Positions 42,329-51,496 are shown, counted from the stretch's first letter. The stretch is DNA of 64,000 bases from Sphingomonas sp. R647 (GCF_020177055.1 NZ_JAIQXT010000008.1:1-64000); one strand, 5' to 3'. Made by a program: numbers and translations. Notes: a model not told the origin generated them from the sequence alone.

Positions 42329-43804
42329 TCAGCGGGCGGCCTGGGCCTGGGTAGCCGAGCGCGCCTCGATCTTGGATGCGAGCACCTTGTCCCAGTTATA
42401 GGGATCGCCGCGGAAATTCATCGTCCCGCTCGAACTGCCATAAGCGGTCCAGTAGAGCAGATAGACCGCGACCTGCTTTTGCAGCGGCACGCGCGTGGTC
42501 TTGCCCGCGGCGACGGTCTCGGCGACCTTTTCCGGAGTCCACACCGGATCGCCCTTCATCAGCAGATTGGCGAGGTCGGCCGGGCGTTCGAGCCGGATGC
42601 AGCCATGGCTGGCGAGCCGGTCGAAGCGCGAGAAGGTGCCCTTGGACGGCGTATCGTGGAGATAGACCGCGAACGGGTTGTTGAAGTCGAACTTGAACTT
42701 GCCCAGCGCCGAGTGCGACGGTGCCTGTTGCAGGCGGCGATTGGCGCCGGTGCCGATCACCTTGAACCCGTTGCGCGCGAGATAGGCGTCGCCCTTGGGG
42801 AACAGCTCACGCGCGGCGATGCCGGCGGGGACGTTCCAGGGCGGGTTCACCACCACCGAATGGATGTTGGACACCAGCATCGGCGTCTCGCCGCCGCCGG
42901 GCTTTCCGGTCACGCCGCGCATCGACATCACCGGGCGGTCGCCCTCGAACACCGCGACGCTGGCTGAGGCGATGTTCACCTGAACCCGGTCGGTCGGCAT
43001 CGATTTGGGCATCCAGCGCCAGCGTTCCATGTTGGCCATGATCTGACGCACGCGTGCCTCGACTGGCACGTTGAGCGCGCCGAGCGTGCCGCTCGACACG
43101 GTGCCGGTGGGATTGAGGCCGTAGCGGCGCTGAGCACGGATCACCGCCTCTTTCAGCTCAGCATCGAAGCTGTTGCCGAGGCGGGCGACGTTGTCATCCT
43201 CGACCGCGAGGCGGGCGCGCAGCGCGGCGACGCGCGGGCCGGTGGCACCGACGGTCATGTCGGGGCCGGCGGGGATCGCCGACCAGCCACCCGCCGCCTC
43301 GATCAGGCGATAGCGGGCGAGGCCGGTGCGCAGCGTCTCATAGCCCTCGTACGGCGGGGCGAGATCGGCGAACCATTGCGTCAGTCGGTTTTCGGCGAGC
43401 GCGCGGGTGAATTCGGGCTGGGGATCCCATGCGGCGGGGCGCAGCGCCCAATCCTGCTGGAAGTCGGCGGTGTCGAGCCGGCCGATATGGATCGCGCGGG
43501 CATAATCGAGTGCGGCGCGGACAAGACCGACGTCATCGGCGGGCAGGATTTCCGCCGCCTGCGTCGAATAGCGCAGCCCCTGTGCGATCCGCCCCTGCAC
43601 GATGATGCGGCGCAGCTGCTCGGCTTGTTCAGCCGTGACCGTCGGCAAAGGGAGCGGGGTGGGAAGCGGCTGGACCTGAAGCGGCGCGCCGGTCGGGGTC
43701 GCGCTGGGCGATGGAGCGGGGGCAGCCGTCTGCGCCAGCGCGGGAATCGCGGCTGAGAGCGCCAAAGAGGCCGCGACCAGATGCGGCCCGGTTCGTGCGA
43801 ACAT
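42329..43804 (-). CDS. L,D-transpeptidase (YcbB-like), murein cross-linking
   Basis: A 491-residue periplasmic enzyme that forms 3-3 peptidoglycan cross-links or attaches proteins to murein. A signal peptide ends near AQTAA. A peptidoglycan-binding-like region (about 185-245, ALRARLAVED and GLNPTGTV) precedes the YkuD domain, with the catalytic Cys402 in SHGCIRLE. Start ATG 43804 is supported by AAGGAAG upstream; a GTG at 43825 is less likely. Confidence 0.92.
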   Translation of the reverse strand: MFARTGPHLVAASLALSAAIPALAQTAAPAPSPSATPTGAPLQVQPLPTPLPLPTVTAEQAEQLRRIIVQGRIAQGLRYSTQAAEILPADDVGLVRAALDYARAIHIGRLDTADFQQDWALRPAAWDPQPEFTRALAENRLTQWFADLAPPYEGYETLRTGLARYRLIEAAGGWSAIPAGPDMTVGATGPRVAALRARLAVEDDNVARLGNSFDAELKEAVIRAQRRYGLNPTGTVSSGTLGALNVPVEARVRQIMANMERWRWMPKSMPTDRVQVNIASASVAVFEGDRPVMSMRGVTGKPGGGETPMLVSNIHSVVVNPPWNVPAGIAARELFPKGDAYLARNGFKVIGTGANRRLQQAPSHSALGKFKFDFNNPFAVYLHDTPSKGTFSRFDRLASHGCIRLERPADLANLLMKGDPVWTPEKVAETVAAGKTTRVPLQKQVAVYLLYWTAYGSSSGTMNFRGDPYNWDKVLASKIEARSATQAQAAR

Positions 43805-43881
43805 CGAAAACTGCTTCCTTATCACCGGTGCGGGAGATGATAGGGCGGGCGTCGGCGGTTGTCACCCGCCGACGCGCCCGA

Positions 43882-44202
43882 TTACACCGTCGCGTTCAAC
43901 TTGGTCCCGGCGACGCCGATGACGATCAGCGCCATGAACCCCGCCTGTACCAGCGTCACCTTGTCGCCGAACAGGATCACACCGCCGATGATGACCCCGA
44001 CCGCGCCGAGCCCGGTCCAGATCGCATAGGCGGTCCCCGCCGGGATGTCGCGCATCGCCAGCGCGAGCAGCGCCATGTTGAGGAAGCTGAGCACGATCGG
44101 CACGATCGCCGACTGCCAGGTGCCGGCGGTTGCGGCCCATTTCAGGCTCAATGCCCAGATGATTTCGGTGAACACGGCAATGCCGAGGATGATCCACGCC
44201 AT
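43882..44202 (-). CDS. Small multidrug resistance exporter, guanidinium (Gdx) type
   Basis: A 106-residue four-helix proton antiporter. Glu13 in TEIIWALSLK is the coupling residue, and the Trp three residues later plus AYAIWTGLGAVG are typical of Gdx/SugE proteins rather than EmrE. It would export guanidinium-type cations at the inner membrane. The 127 bases upstream hold a long inverted structure (44259-44311). I do not match it to a known guanidine riboswitch by eye. Confidence 0.9.
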   Translation of the reverse strand: MAWIILGIAVFTEIIWALSLKWAATAGTWQSAIVPIVLSFLNMALLALAMRDIPAGTAYAIWTGLGAVGVIIGGVILFGDKVTLVQAGFMALIVIGVAGTKLNATV

Positions 44203-44258
44203 GCGGGAGTCTCCATGCGTGCGGGCTCGGAATGGACGGGCGCGCAGGCCGGAAACCC

Positions 44259-44322
44259 GTAAGAGGCGGCGCGCCGCACCGGGCAGACCCGGTGTTCGGG
44301 GTGCCTCTTACCCCCCGGGGGG
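44259..44322 (-). promoter_or_regulatory. Structured leader or terminator upstream of the SMR gene
   Basis: An outer stem GTAAGAGGC (44259-44267) with its partner (44303-44311) encloses an inner 7-bp stem (44277-44283 with 44288-44294). A second palindrome of six C and six G lies at 44311-44322. This is either a 5' leader of the SMR gene or the terminator of the YaiI gene whose stop is at 44329. Confidence 0.4.
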
Positions 44323-44328
44323 TGGGGG

Positions 44329-44787
44329 TCAAGTCCTGGCGAGCCGGACCAATGCCTCGTCCAGCGCGGACAGAAAGCGCGAGCGGTCCTGTTTGCCGAA
44401 CGGGGCGGGGCCGCCGATCTGGTCGCCGCCTGCACGCAGGTCGGCCATGATCGCGCGGGTGGCGATGGCCGCGCCGATCGAGCTGGTCGTGAACGGCTTG
44501 CCGGTGGGGGAGAGGACCACTGCGCCCGCCTTGAGGCAGCGGTCGGCGAGCAGGATGTCGGCGGTGATCACCACGGACTTCGGCCCGGCGCGTTCGGCGA
44601 TCCAGTCATCCGCCGCGTCGAAGCCGTCCGAGACGATCTCACGCGCGATCAGAGGGTGATCGGGGATGCGGATGAAGCTGTTGGCGACGATCGTGACCGC
44701 TACCTCGCGCCGCCACGCGACCTTGTAGATCTCGTCCTTGACCGGGCAGGCGTCGGCGTCGACCAGGATGTGGAGGGGGGCGGTCAT
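44329..44787 (-). CDS. YaiI/YqxD family protein (DUF188)
   Basis: A 152-residue protein of the YaiI/YqxD family with the NYN/PIN-like nuclease fold. The Asp-rich motif ILVDADACPVKDEIYK, the middle SDGFDAADDWIAE and the ITADILLADRC segment are characteristic. It may act on RNA; the function is not established. ATG 44787 is chosen because an upstream extension includes a hairpin and is not conserved. Confidence 0.9.
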   Translation of the reverse strand: MTAPLHILVDADACPVKDEIYKVAWRREVAVTIVANSFIRIPDHPLIAREIVSDGFDAADDWIAERAGPKSVVITADILLADRCLKAGAVVLSPTGKPFTTSSIGAAIATRAIMADLRAGGDQIGGPAPFGKQDRSRFLSALDEALVRLART

Positions 44788-44799
44788 AGCGTCTTCCTT

Positions 44800-44825
44800 A
44801 GCCCCTCCCCTGAAGGGGAGGGGCT
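44800..44825 (-). terminator. Terminator-like hairpin after the DEAD-box gene
   Basis: An 11-bp stem (44800-44810 with 44815-44825) around a 4-base loop, lying 10 bases after the helicase stop and 13 bases before the YaiI start. T-run is poor. Confidence 0.55.
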
Positions 44826-44834
44826 TTAAGGGAC

Positions 44835-46577
44835 TCACTTCTTCGGCGGTTTGCCGCGATGGGGCTTGGGCGAGCGGGCAGCGCCCGGGCCACCGGCAGG
44901 ACGGGCGCGGTGCATCGGGCGGCTGTGGTCGCGCGGCCGGCCCTGACGCGGTTCATGGTCGCCGCGCGTGCCCGGAGGCGGCGGGCCGTCGGCGCGCTCG
45001 ATCAGCACATCCTCGTCCGGCCCCGCCGATTTGGCGACTTCGCGCATGAAGCGGTCGGCAATCGCGCTCGGGACCTGAAAGCGGGTTTCGCCGGCACCGA
45101 TGCGGATCGCGCCGATCTCGCTCTTGGTGACATGGCCGCGACGGCAGATCAGCGGCAGGATCCAGCGCGGATCGGCATTCTGGCGGCGGCCGACATTCAT
45201 GCTGAACCACACCGTGTCGTCAAAGCCGGGGCGGTGGACCGCGCCGCGCGTGTCGCGGCCTTCGCCGGGGCCGCGGTCGATCAGCTCTTCGGGTGCGGGC
45301 ATCGATGCGCGGTGCGCGCGGACCAGAGCGGCGGCGATATCCTCCGCCGTCATCTTTTCCATCAGCTCGGCGGCGAGGGCGCGATCATCCTCGTCCTGCT
45401 CGACCGGGGCGGTGATCTTTTCGATCAGGCGGTCGCGGTCCTTGGCCTTGATGTCCTCGACGCTGGGGACGGGGAGCCACTCGGCGTTGATCTTGGCCTG
45501 CTTCAGCGTCATTTCGACGCGGCGGCGGCGCGGATAGGGGACGATGAGCACGGCGGTGCCCTTCTTGCCCGCGCGGCCGGTGCGGCCCGAACGGTGCTGA
45601 AGCGCCTCGGCATCGCGGGGCAGTTCGACATGCACGACCAGGCTGAGCGTCGGCAGATCGATGCCGCGTGCGGCGACGTCGGTCGCGACGCAGACGCGTG
45701 CGCGGCGGTCGCGCAGCGCCTGAAGCGCGGCGTTGCGTTCGTTCTGGCTATGCTCACCCGACAGCGCGACGGCGGAAAAGCCGCGCTCGGTCAGACCGGC
45801 ATGGAGGTGGCGGACATTGTCGCGCGTCGCGCAGAACAGCATCGCCGTTTCCGCCTCGTGAAAGCGCAGCAGGTTGATCACGGCATGTTCGATGTCGGAC
45901 GGCGCGACGGCGATCGCCTGATAGGCGATGTCGCCATGGCCGCGATCCTCGCCGACGGTCGAGATGCGGTGCGCGTCGCGCTGATAGCGCTTGGCCAGCG
46001 CAACGATCGGCTTGGCGAGCGTGGCGGAGAACAGGAAGGTGCGGCGTTCGGTCGGGGTCGCGTCGAGCAGCGCCTCCAGTTCCTCACGAAAGCCCATGTC
46101 GAGCATCTCGTCGGCTTCGTCGAGCACCGCGACCTTGAGCGCGGAGAGGTCGAGCGCGCCGCGCTCCAGATGGTCGCGCAGGCGGCCCGGCGTGCCGACG
46201 ACGATATGCGTGCCATGTGACAGCGCGCGCCGCTCACGCGAGGCGTCCATGCCGCCGACGCAGGTGGCGACCCGCGCGCCTGCGGCAGCGTAGAGCCAGC
46301 CCAGTTCCTTGGCGACCTGAAGCGCCAGTTCGCGCGTGGGGGCGATCACAAGCGCCAGCGGCAGGCGCGGCGCGGGAAGGTCGCCATCGACCAGCAGGTC
46401 TTCGGCCATGGCAAGGCCGAAGGCGACGGTCTTGCCCGAGCCGGTCTGAGCCGAGACGAGCAGGTCGCGGCCGCGCGCATCGTCCTGCGTCACCTGGGCT
46501 TGAACGGGGGTCAGCGCTTCGTAACCGCGCTGGGTCAGCGCCTCGGCGAGGCGTGGGGGGAGATGTGGAAAGGTCAT
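44835..46577 (-). CDS. DEAD-box ATP-dependent RNA helicase (DbpA-like)
   Basis: A 580-residue RNA helicase. Walker A is SAQTGSGKT (42-50), motif II is DEAD, motif III is FSATL, and the C-terminal RecA-like part has HRSGRTGRAG. The end has a DbpA-type RNA-binding domain (ICRRGHVTKSEIGAIRIG) followed by a basic tail. It would remodel rRNA during ribosome assembly. ATG 46577 is the natural start; a long upstream extension in the same frame is not credible. Confidence 0.93.
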   Translation of the reverse strand: MTFPHLPPRLAEALTQRGYEALTPVQAQVTQDDARGRDLLVSAQTGSGKTVAFGLAMAEDLLVDGDLPAPRLPLALVIAPTRELALQVAKELGWLYAAAGARVATCVGGMDASRERRALSHGTHIVVGTPGRLRDHLERGALDLSALKVAVLDEADEMLDMGFREELEALLDATPTERRTFLFSATLAKPIVALAKRYQRDAHRISTVGEDRGHGDIAYQAIAVAPSDIEHAVINLLRFHEAETAMLFCATRDNVRHLHAGLTERGFSAVALSGEHSQNERNAALQALRDRRARVCVATDVAARGIDLPTLSLVVHVELPRDAEALQHRSGRTGRAGKKGTAVLIVPYPRRRRVEMTLKQAKINAEWLPVPSVEDIKAKDRDRLIEKITAPVEQDEDDRALAAELMEKMTAEDIAAALVRAHRASMPAPEELIDRGPGEGRDTRGAVHRPGFDDTVWFSMNVGRRQNADPRWILPLICRRGHVTKSEIGAIRIGAGETRFQVPSAIADRFMREVAKSAGPDEDVLIERADGPPPPGTRGDHEPRQGRPRDHSRPMHRARPAGGPGAARSPKPHRGKPPKK

Positions 46578-46694
46578 GTAGCTCACAATAGGTCGCGCGG
46601 CAGAAAGGTGCAGGCGCGGAAGCGTTGCCCCATAGCGAAGTTTATCGCGTTTGGCGAGGGGGCGGGTCGTCGGTATCCGAACAGGCCATTCCGC

Positions 46695-46715
46695 TATTGA
46701 CAATAAGTCGCAATA
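46695..46715 (+). promoter_or_regulatory. Fur-box-like operator over the promoter
   Basis: A 21-bp element with inverted arms TATTG (46695-46699) and CAATA (46711-46715). It overlaps a TTGACA -35 box at 46697-46702. The sequence resembles the Fur boxes seen upstream of iron-receptor genes in alphaproteobacteria. The -10 box is not clear. Confidence 0.5.
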
Positions 46716-46753
46716 ACACCTAGGGCGCGCCCGAAAATGACCGGGGAACCTTG

Positions 46754-48820
46754 ATGACGATGAAGACCGCCCATGCCGCGTTGATGCTCGGCGCCGCGAT
46801 GCTTGCCACGCTTTCGACCGCCCATGCGCAGCAGGCGGCCGACACGACCGCAGAGGCCGAAAGCGAAACCGATGACGTCGTGGTGGTCGTCGGCGCGCTG
46901 ACCAGCGTCGCACTCAATCGTCAGGATATTCAGGCGACCCAGGCCAACGACCTGAGTGACCTGTTTCGCAACGTTCCTTCGGTGGCGGTGGGCGGTTCGC
47001 TTGGGATCGCGCAGAAAATCTATGTCCGCGGGCTCGAGGATTCGCTGCTCAACGTGACGATCGACGGCGCGCCGCAGCGCGGGACGCTGTTCCACCATGT
47101 CGGCCGCGTCAGCATCGAGCCGGAACTGCTCAAGACAGTGCAGGTGCAGGCCGGTGCAGGGGAAGCGGATTCGGGCTTCGGCGCGATCGGCGGCGCGATC
47201 CGGTTCCGTACCGTGGACCCGGTCGACCTGTTGCGGGAAGGGCGCGACTATGGCGCCATCGCCAAGGCCGGCTGGTTCAGCAACGACGGCTACAAGCTGT
47301 CGGGCACGGTCTATGGGCGCCTGACCGGGGACATCGGCATCCTGGGGTCGTTCGTTCATGTCGATCGTGAAGATTTCCGCGATGGCGACGGGACCACGCG
47401 GCGCGGTACCGGGGCCAAGCAACAGCTCGGCTTCGTCAAGCTGGGTGGCGAACTGGGCGGCGGGCATCGGCTGACGCTCAGCTATGAGCAGCGTGAGGAA
47501 GAAGGCGAGTTTGGCCAGCGGCCCAACTGGCCCGTGCGCGTCGCCGACCGCTTGTTCCGGGTCGAGGGGACGCGCAAGACCGCCATCGCCAATTATGGCC
47601 TGGATACCGGTGCGGGGATCGACATCGAGGCGACGGGATATTGGACGCGCAGCGAATTCACCCAGGATCGCTATGACCGCTGGGGGCTGTACGGCGCCGA
47701 TATCGAAAGCTGGGGCTTCGATGCCCGCGCGCGTATCCGCAAGGGTGGGCACGACGTGACGGTCGGGTTCGAGCACCGGTCGGACCGGGTTCTCAGCGAA
47801 TATCTTGCGGCGCCGGCAGTGTGGCAGCCCTGGGCGTGGAACCCGGCCGTTGGCCAGTTCGTGGAAAAGGGTTCGCTGTCGGGCGTCTATCTGCAGGATC
47901 GCTGGCAAGTGATCGAACCGCTGCTGCTCAGCTTTGGCGCGCGCTATGACGCCTATGACCTCGACCAGGTCACCTATCGCAGCGGGATCGACAGCGATGG
48001 CGTCAGCGTCAACGCTGGCGCGACGCTGGAGGTGATGCCGGGCCTGTCGCTCAATGCCGGCTATGCCGAGGCGTTTCGCGGCAAGGAAATCGGTGACGCG
48101 TTCACGCTGGAGCAGCGGCCGGGCCGGATTTCGCTGGCCCCTGGCCTGCGCCCCGAACGCGTCGACAATATCGAGGGCGGCGTGAAGTACCAACGTGACG
48201 GCGTCACCGCATCCGCGGTCTATTACCGCACCAAGATTCGCGACGTGGTGCTCGACCAGCTGGGCTCTGGCCCGGCGCCGCAATCCTCGACCTATTACGA
48301 GAATGTCGGCACGTTCCGGGCGGAAGGATTCGAGCTGCGCGCCGGTTATCGCATCGGGCCGTTCTCGATCGATGGCTATTACAACCATTATGATTCGCGC
48401 CTCAACGACCGCCTGATCGAGGGGTATGAGCAGATTGCGCTCGGCAATTCGGTCGGCGACAATTGGGCAGTGAGCGCGGCATTCGATCCGTCATCCAGCC
48501 TCAGCCTGCGCGCGACTGTGACCCGCTACGAAGATCTGAATGATATCGAGGTGCTGTTCCGCGAACAGCAACTGGGGTTCATTCCCACCACCCAGTTCAT
48601 CGACAAGCCCGGCTATACGGTGGTTGATCTGTTCGGCAGCTGGCGCCCGTTCGGTACCGACACCGTGGAGTTGCAGGCCGCAGTCTATAATCTGTTCGAC
48701 AAGCAGTATCGCGCGCATGCCAGCGTCGGCGATTATAGCGGCATTCCGGGCTATGAGATCGTGCAGGGCCTGCCCGAACCGGGCCGCAACATCCGTCTCG
48801 GCGTCTCGTTCCGCTACTGA
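46754..48820 (+). CDS. TonB-dependent receptor, probable iron/heme or siderophore uptake
   Basis: A 688-residue outer-membrane receptor with a signal peptide (ending AHAQ near 25), a plug domain (NDLSDLFRNVPSVAVGG, KIYVRGLEDSLLNVTIDG) and a barrel ending in Phe-Arg-Tyr. The plug segment is like that of heme and siderophore receptors. It is followed, with stop-start overlap, by a PepSY membrane protein, a common pairing for iron uptake and reduction. ATG 46754 is preceded by GGGGAA. A Fur-box-like site covers its promoter, which supports iron control. Confidence 0.88.
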   Translation: MTMKTAHAALMLGAAMLATLSTAHAQQAADTTAEAESETDDVVVVVGALTSVALNRQDIQATQANDLSDLFRNVPSVAVGGSLGIAQKIYVRGLEDSLLNVTIDGAPQRGTLFHHVGRVSIEPELLKTVQVQAGAGEADSGFGAIGGAIRFRTVDPVDLLREGRDYGAIAKAGWFSNDGYKLSGTVYGRLTGDIGILGSFVHVDREDFRDGDGTTRRGTGAKQQLGFVKLGGELGGGHRLTLSYEQREEEGEFGQRPNWPVRVADRLFRVEGTRKTAIANYGLDTGAGIDIEATGYWTRSEFTQDRYDRWGLYGADIESWGFDARARIRKGGHDVTVGFEHRSDRVLSEYLAAPAVWQPWAWNPAVGQFVEKGSLSGVYLQDRWQVIEPLLLSFGARYDAYDLDQVTYRSGIDSDGVSVNAGATLEVMPGLSLNAGYAEAFRGKEIGDAFTLEQRPGRISLAPGLRPERVDNIEGGVKYQRDGVTASAVYYRTKIRDVVLDQLGSGPAPQSSTYYENVGTFRAEGFELRAGYRIGPFSIDGYYNHYDSRLNDRLIEGYEQIALGNSVGDNWAVSAAFDPSSSLSLRATVTRYEDLNDIEVLFREQQLGFIPTTQFIDKPGYTVVDLFGSWRPFGTDTVELQAAVYNLFDKQYRAHASVGDYSGIPGYEIVQGLPEPGRNIRLGVSFRY

Positions 48821-49962
48821 TGGAGGCGGGGGCGCCTCGATCGCGGCGCTGGCGCCCGTTCGCGCGGGCATGGCATCGCTGGTTCGGCATTCTGGGCGGC
48901 TTGTGGCTGTTGCTGCTCGCGGTGACCGGATCGGCGATCACCTTTTACGACGAGCTGGACAGCTGGCTGAACCCCGACCTGCGCAGCATCCCGGTCGCTG
49001 CCGAGCGTTATGCGCCAGTCGATCGGGCCGTGGCGCGGGCGCAGGCGGCGCTGCCGGGATTTGCGCCGAACAACGTCCTGATGCCGTCGCATCCGCGCGG
49101 CACGATCTGGATGCTGGGGCGCGCCCCGATCGGTGAGGGGCGGCCGCGTGCGGTGCAGATCTTCGCCGACCCGCGTGACGGACGCACGCTCGGGTGGCGC
49201 GAAAGCGGCAAGCTGGCGCTCGACCGGCGGCACATCATGGACATCCTCTACGGCCTGCACGTCGATCTGCTGGCGGGTGAGTGGATGACATGGTTCTTCG
49301 GACTGGTCTCGCTGGCCTGGCTGATCGATCACCTGATTGCGTTGTGGCTGGCGGTGCCGGTGCTGGCCAAATGGCGCAGCGCCTTTGCCGTTGCCGGGCG
49401 GCCGGGCAGCCTGAGGCGATTGTTCGACTGGCATCGCGCGCCGGGCATGTGGGGCTGGCCGGTCACGTTCGTGCTGGCATTGACCGGGGTGACGCTGGCG
49501 TGGCCGGGGGACAGCCGTGTCGTGGTGTCGATCGCCTCTCCGGTCAGCGAACGGCTGCATGAGCATTGGCCCGATGTGGCCCCGCCGGAGCGGCCGATCG
49601 GCCTGGATCGCGCGATCGCGGCGGTGACTAAAGACCGTGCCCATGTTCACAGCTTGCGGCTGCTGCCCGATCATGCCGCTTATGCCGTGCGGACCTTCGA
49701 TCCCCGCGACCCCGATTATCAGGGGCGGTTATGGACCTATGTCGCGATGACCGACGCGCGTATTCTTGGCCAGCGGCATGACAATGGGAACAGCGCAGGC
49801 GACGTCTTCTTCGCCTGGCAATATCCGCTTCATTCCGGACAGGCGCTGGGCGAGCCGGGGCGGTGGATCGTGTTCTTATCCGGTTTCCTGACGTCGGCGC
49901 TGGTCATTACCGGCTGGATGCTGTGGCTGCGGCGACGGCGCAGTCATCGAACGCCGGGCTGA
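48820..49962 (+). CDS. PepSY-associated transmembrane protein
   Basis: A 380-residue inner-membrane protein with about four transmembrane helices and PepSY-type periplasmic regions (near WHRWFGILGGLWLLLLAVTG, FDWHRAPGMWGW and DVFFAWQYPLHSG). Proteins of this type next to TonB receptors probably reduce or release iron from siderophores. The ATG overlaps the TGA of the receptor gene by one base (TGATGG), so translation is coupled. Confidence 0.88.
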   Translation: MEAGAPRSRRWRPFARAWHRWFGILGGLWLLLLAVTGSAITFYDELDSWLNPDLRSIPVAAERYAPVDRAVARAQAALPGFAPNNVLMPSHPRGTIWMLGRAPIGEGRPRAVQIFADPRDGRTLGWRESGKLALDRRHIMDILYGLHVDLLAGEWMTWFFGLVSLAWLIDHLIALWLAVPVLAKWRSAFAVAGRPGSLRRLFDWHRAPGMWGWPVTFVLALTGVTLAWPGDSRVVVSIASPVSERLHEHWPDVAPPERPIGLDRAIAAVTKDRAHVHSLRLLPDHAAYAVRTFDPRDPDYQGRLWTYVAMTDARILGQRHDNGNSAGDVFFAWQYPLHSGQALGEPGRWIVFLSGFLTSALVITGWMLWLRRRRSHRTPG

Positions 49963-49969
49963 GCGCAAC

Positions 49970-49997
49970 AAAAAACCCCGGGGTCGCCCCCGGGGTT
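49970..49997. terminator. Bidirectional terminator, PepSY gene and rplA
   Basis: A 10-bp stem (49974-49983 with 49988-49997) and 4-base loop between two converging genes. On the minus strand it is followed by a T-run (four T, then G), so it terminates rplA; on the plus strand it can stop the PepSY transcript. Confidence 0.85.
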
Positions 49998-50024
49998 CTT
50001 CGTGTTTCGCATGGGTTGCGAAGA

Positions 50025-50723
50025 TCAGAGCGCCGAAACCTCGGCGACGTCGACCTTCACGCCCGGGCCCATCGAGGACGAGACTGCGACCTTGCGCAGA
50101 TACTTGCCCTTGGCGCCCGACGGCTTGGCCCGGATCACCGCTTCGACCAGTGCGTCGAAGTTCGAGCGCAGGTCGGCGGCCGAGAACGACGCCTTGCCGA
50201 TGCCCGAATGGATGATACCGGCCTTTTCGACGCGATATTCGACCTGGCCGCCCTTGGCAGCCTTGACCGCTTCGGCGACGTTCATGGTGACGGTGCCGAG
50301 CTTCGGGTTCGGCATCAGGCCCTTGGGACCCAGCACCTTGCCGAGGCGGCCGACCAGACCCATCATGTCCGGGGTCGCGATGCAGCGATCGAACTCGATC
50401 TTGCCGCCCTGAACGATCTCGAGCAGGTCTTCGGCGCCGACGACGTCCGCACCCGCTTCACGGGCCTCGTCCGCCTTCGCGCCCTTGGCGAACACGCCAA
50501 CGCGAACGGTCTTGCCGGTGCCGGCGGGGAGGGTGACGACGCCACGGACCATCTGGTCGGCGTGACGCGGATCGACGCCCAGGTTCAGCGCGACTTCGAT
50601 GGTCTCGTCGAACTTCGAGGTCGCGTTCTTCTGTGCCAGTGCGATGGCTTCATCGACGCCGTACAGCTTTTCGCGGTCGACGGTGCCAGCCAGGGCCTTC
50701 TGCTTCTTGGTCTGCTTAGCCAT
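50025..50723 (-). CDS. rplA: Ribosomal protein uL1
   Basis: A 232-residue protein of the large-subunit L1 stalk that also represses its own operon. The motif TLPAGTGKTVRVGVFAKG and LGPKGLMPNPKLGTV are signatures of L1. It is the second gene after rplK, with a gap of four bases, and ends in a strong bidirectional terminator. Confidence 0.98.
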   Translation of the reverse strand: MAKQTKKQKALAGTVDREKLYGVDEAIALAQKNATSKFDETIEVALNLGVDPRHADQMVRGVVTLPAGTGKTVRVGVFAKGAKADEAREAGADVVGAEDLLEIVQGGKIEFDRCIATPDMMGLVGRLGKVLGPKGLMPNPKLGTVTMNVAEAVKAAKGGQVEYRVEKAGIIHSGIGKASFSAADLRSNFDALVEAVIRAKPSGAKGKYLRKVAVSSSMGPGVKVDVAEVSAL

Positions 50724-50727
50724 GGGT

Positions 50728-51159
50728 TCAGCCCTCCACCACTTCGAGGCCCATCGCGCGGGCGGAGCCTTCGATGATGCGCGTTGCGGCATCGAGATCG
50801 TTGGCGTTGAGATCCTTCATCTTCGCGGTCGCGATATCGGCGAGCTGCGCGCGCGTGATCTTGCCTGCGGTCACCTTGCCCGGCTCCTTCGAGCCCGACT
50901 TGAGGCCGACGGCCTTCTTGATGAGGTAGGTTGCCGGCGGCTGCTTCGTTTCGAAGCTGAAGCTGCGGTCAGCGTAAACGGTGATGACGGTGGGGAGGGG
51001 CGTGCCCTTTTCCATCTCGCCGGTCGCCGCGTTGAACGCCTTGCAGAACTCCATGATGTTGACGCCGCGCTGACCCAGCGCCGGGCCGATCGGCGGCGAG
51101 GGGTTGGCGGAGCCCGCAGGCACCTGGAGCTTGATATAGCCCGTAATTTTCTTTGCCAT
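50728..51159 (-). CDS. rplK: Ribosomal protein uL11
   Basis: A 143-residue protein that binds 23S rRNA and forms the factor-binding centre. SANPSPPIGPALGQRGVNIMEF is the N-terminal signature. ATG 51159 is the first codon of the family consensus MAKKITGYIKLQVPAG. It is not next to nusG as is usual. Confidence 0.98.
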   Translation of the reverse strand: MAKKITGYIKLQVPAGSANPSPPIGPALGQRGVNIMEFCKAFNAATGEMEKGTPLPTVITVYADRSFSFETKQPPATYLIKKAVGLKSGSKEPGKVTAGKITRAQLADIATAKMKDLNANDLDAATRIIEGSARAMGLEVVEG

Positions 51160-51333
51160 TGCTCTCACTCTGTCGCTGGACGGGGACAAGCCCGCGTCCG
51201 GTTCAAGTTTAGCGGTCCAAGCGCCCCGGACTTGCGATCCGGTGCTCCCGCAATTCCAACGGTATCCGGTGGAAGCGCGCGCCCTTAACCGCACGGGGGC
51301 GCAAAGGCAAGCGATGAAGCGTGAATGAGCCTC

Positions 51334-51361
51334 TTGCGGCGCTGCGGAACCGTCGTTAAAG
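51334..51361 (+). promoter_or_regulatory. Candidate promoter of tRNA-Trp
   Basis: TTGCGG (51334-51339) and TTAAAG (51356-51361) are 16 bases apart; the tRNA starts at 51375. No other gene is in front of it on this strand, so the tRNA is probably transcribed alone or with the YqaA gene. Confidence 0.45.
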
Positions 51362-51374
51362 CGCGGCACCGCAC

Positions 51375-51451
51375 AGGGGTGTAGCTCAGCTGGTTAGAGC
51401 GTCGGTCTCCAAAACCGAAGGCCCTCGGTTCGAATCCGAGCTCCCCTGCCA
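51375..51451 (+). tRNA. tRNA-Trp (anticodon CCA)
   Basis: A cloverleaf with anticodon CCA in the loop CTCCAAA, D-stem GCTC/GAGC, T-arm CTCGG-TTCGAAT-CCGAG and a genome-encoded CCA end. One acceptor-stem pair, position 6 with 67, is U-U instead of a normal pair; the rest of the stem is paired. Confidence 0.95.
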
Positions 51452-51496
51452 CTTTCCCGGGCGCGCCCCGGTTCCCTTGCAGAGGTATCGCCCCGC

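Noticed and set aside
44203..44328. Known guanidine riboswitch upstream of the SMR gene
   Set aside because: Consensus segments of guanidine-I, -II or -III that I know are not visible; only unassigned stems are seen.
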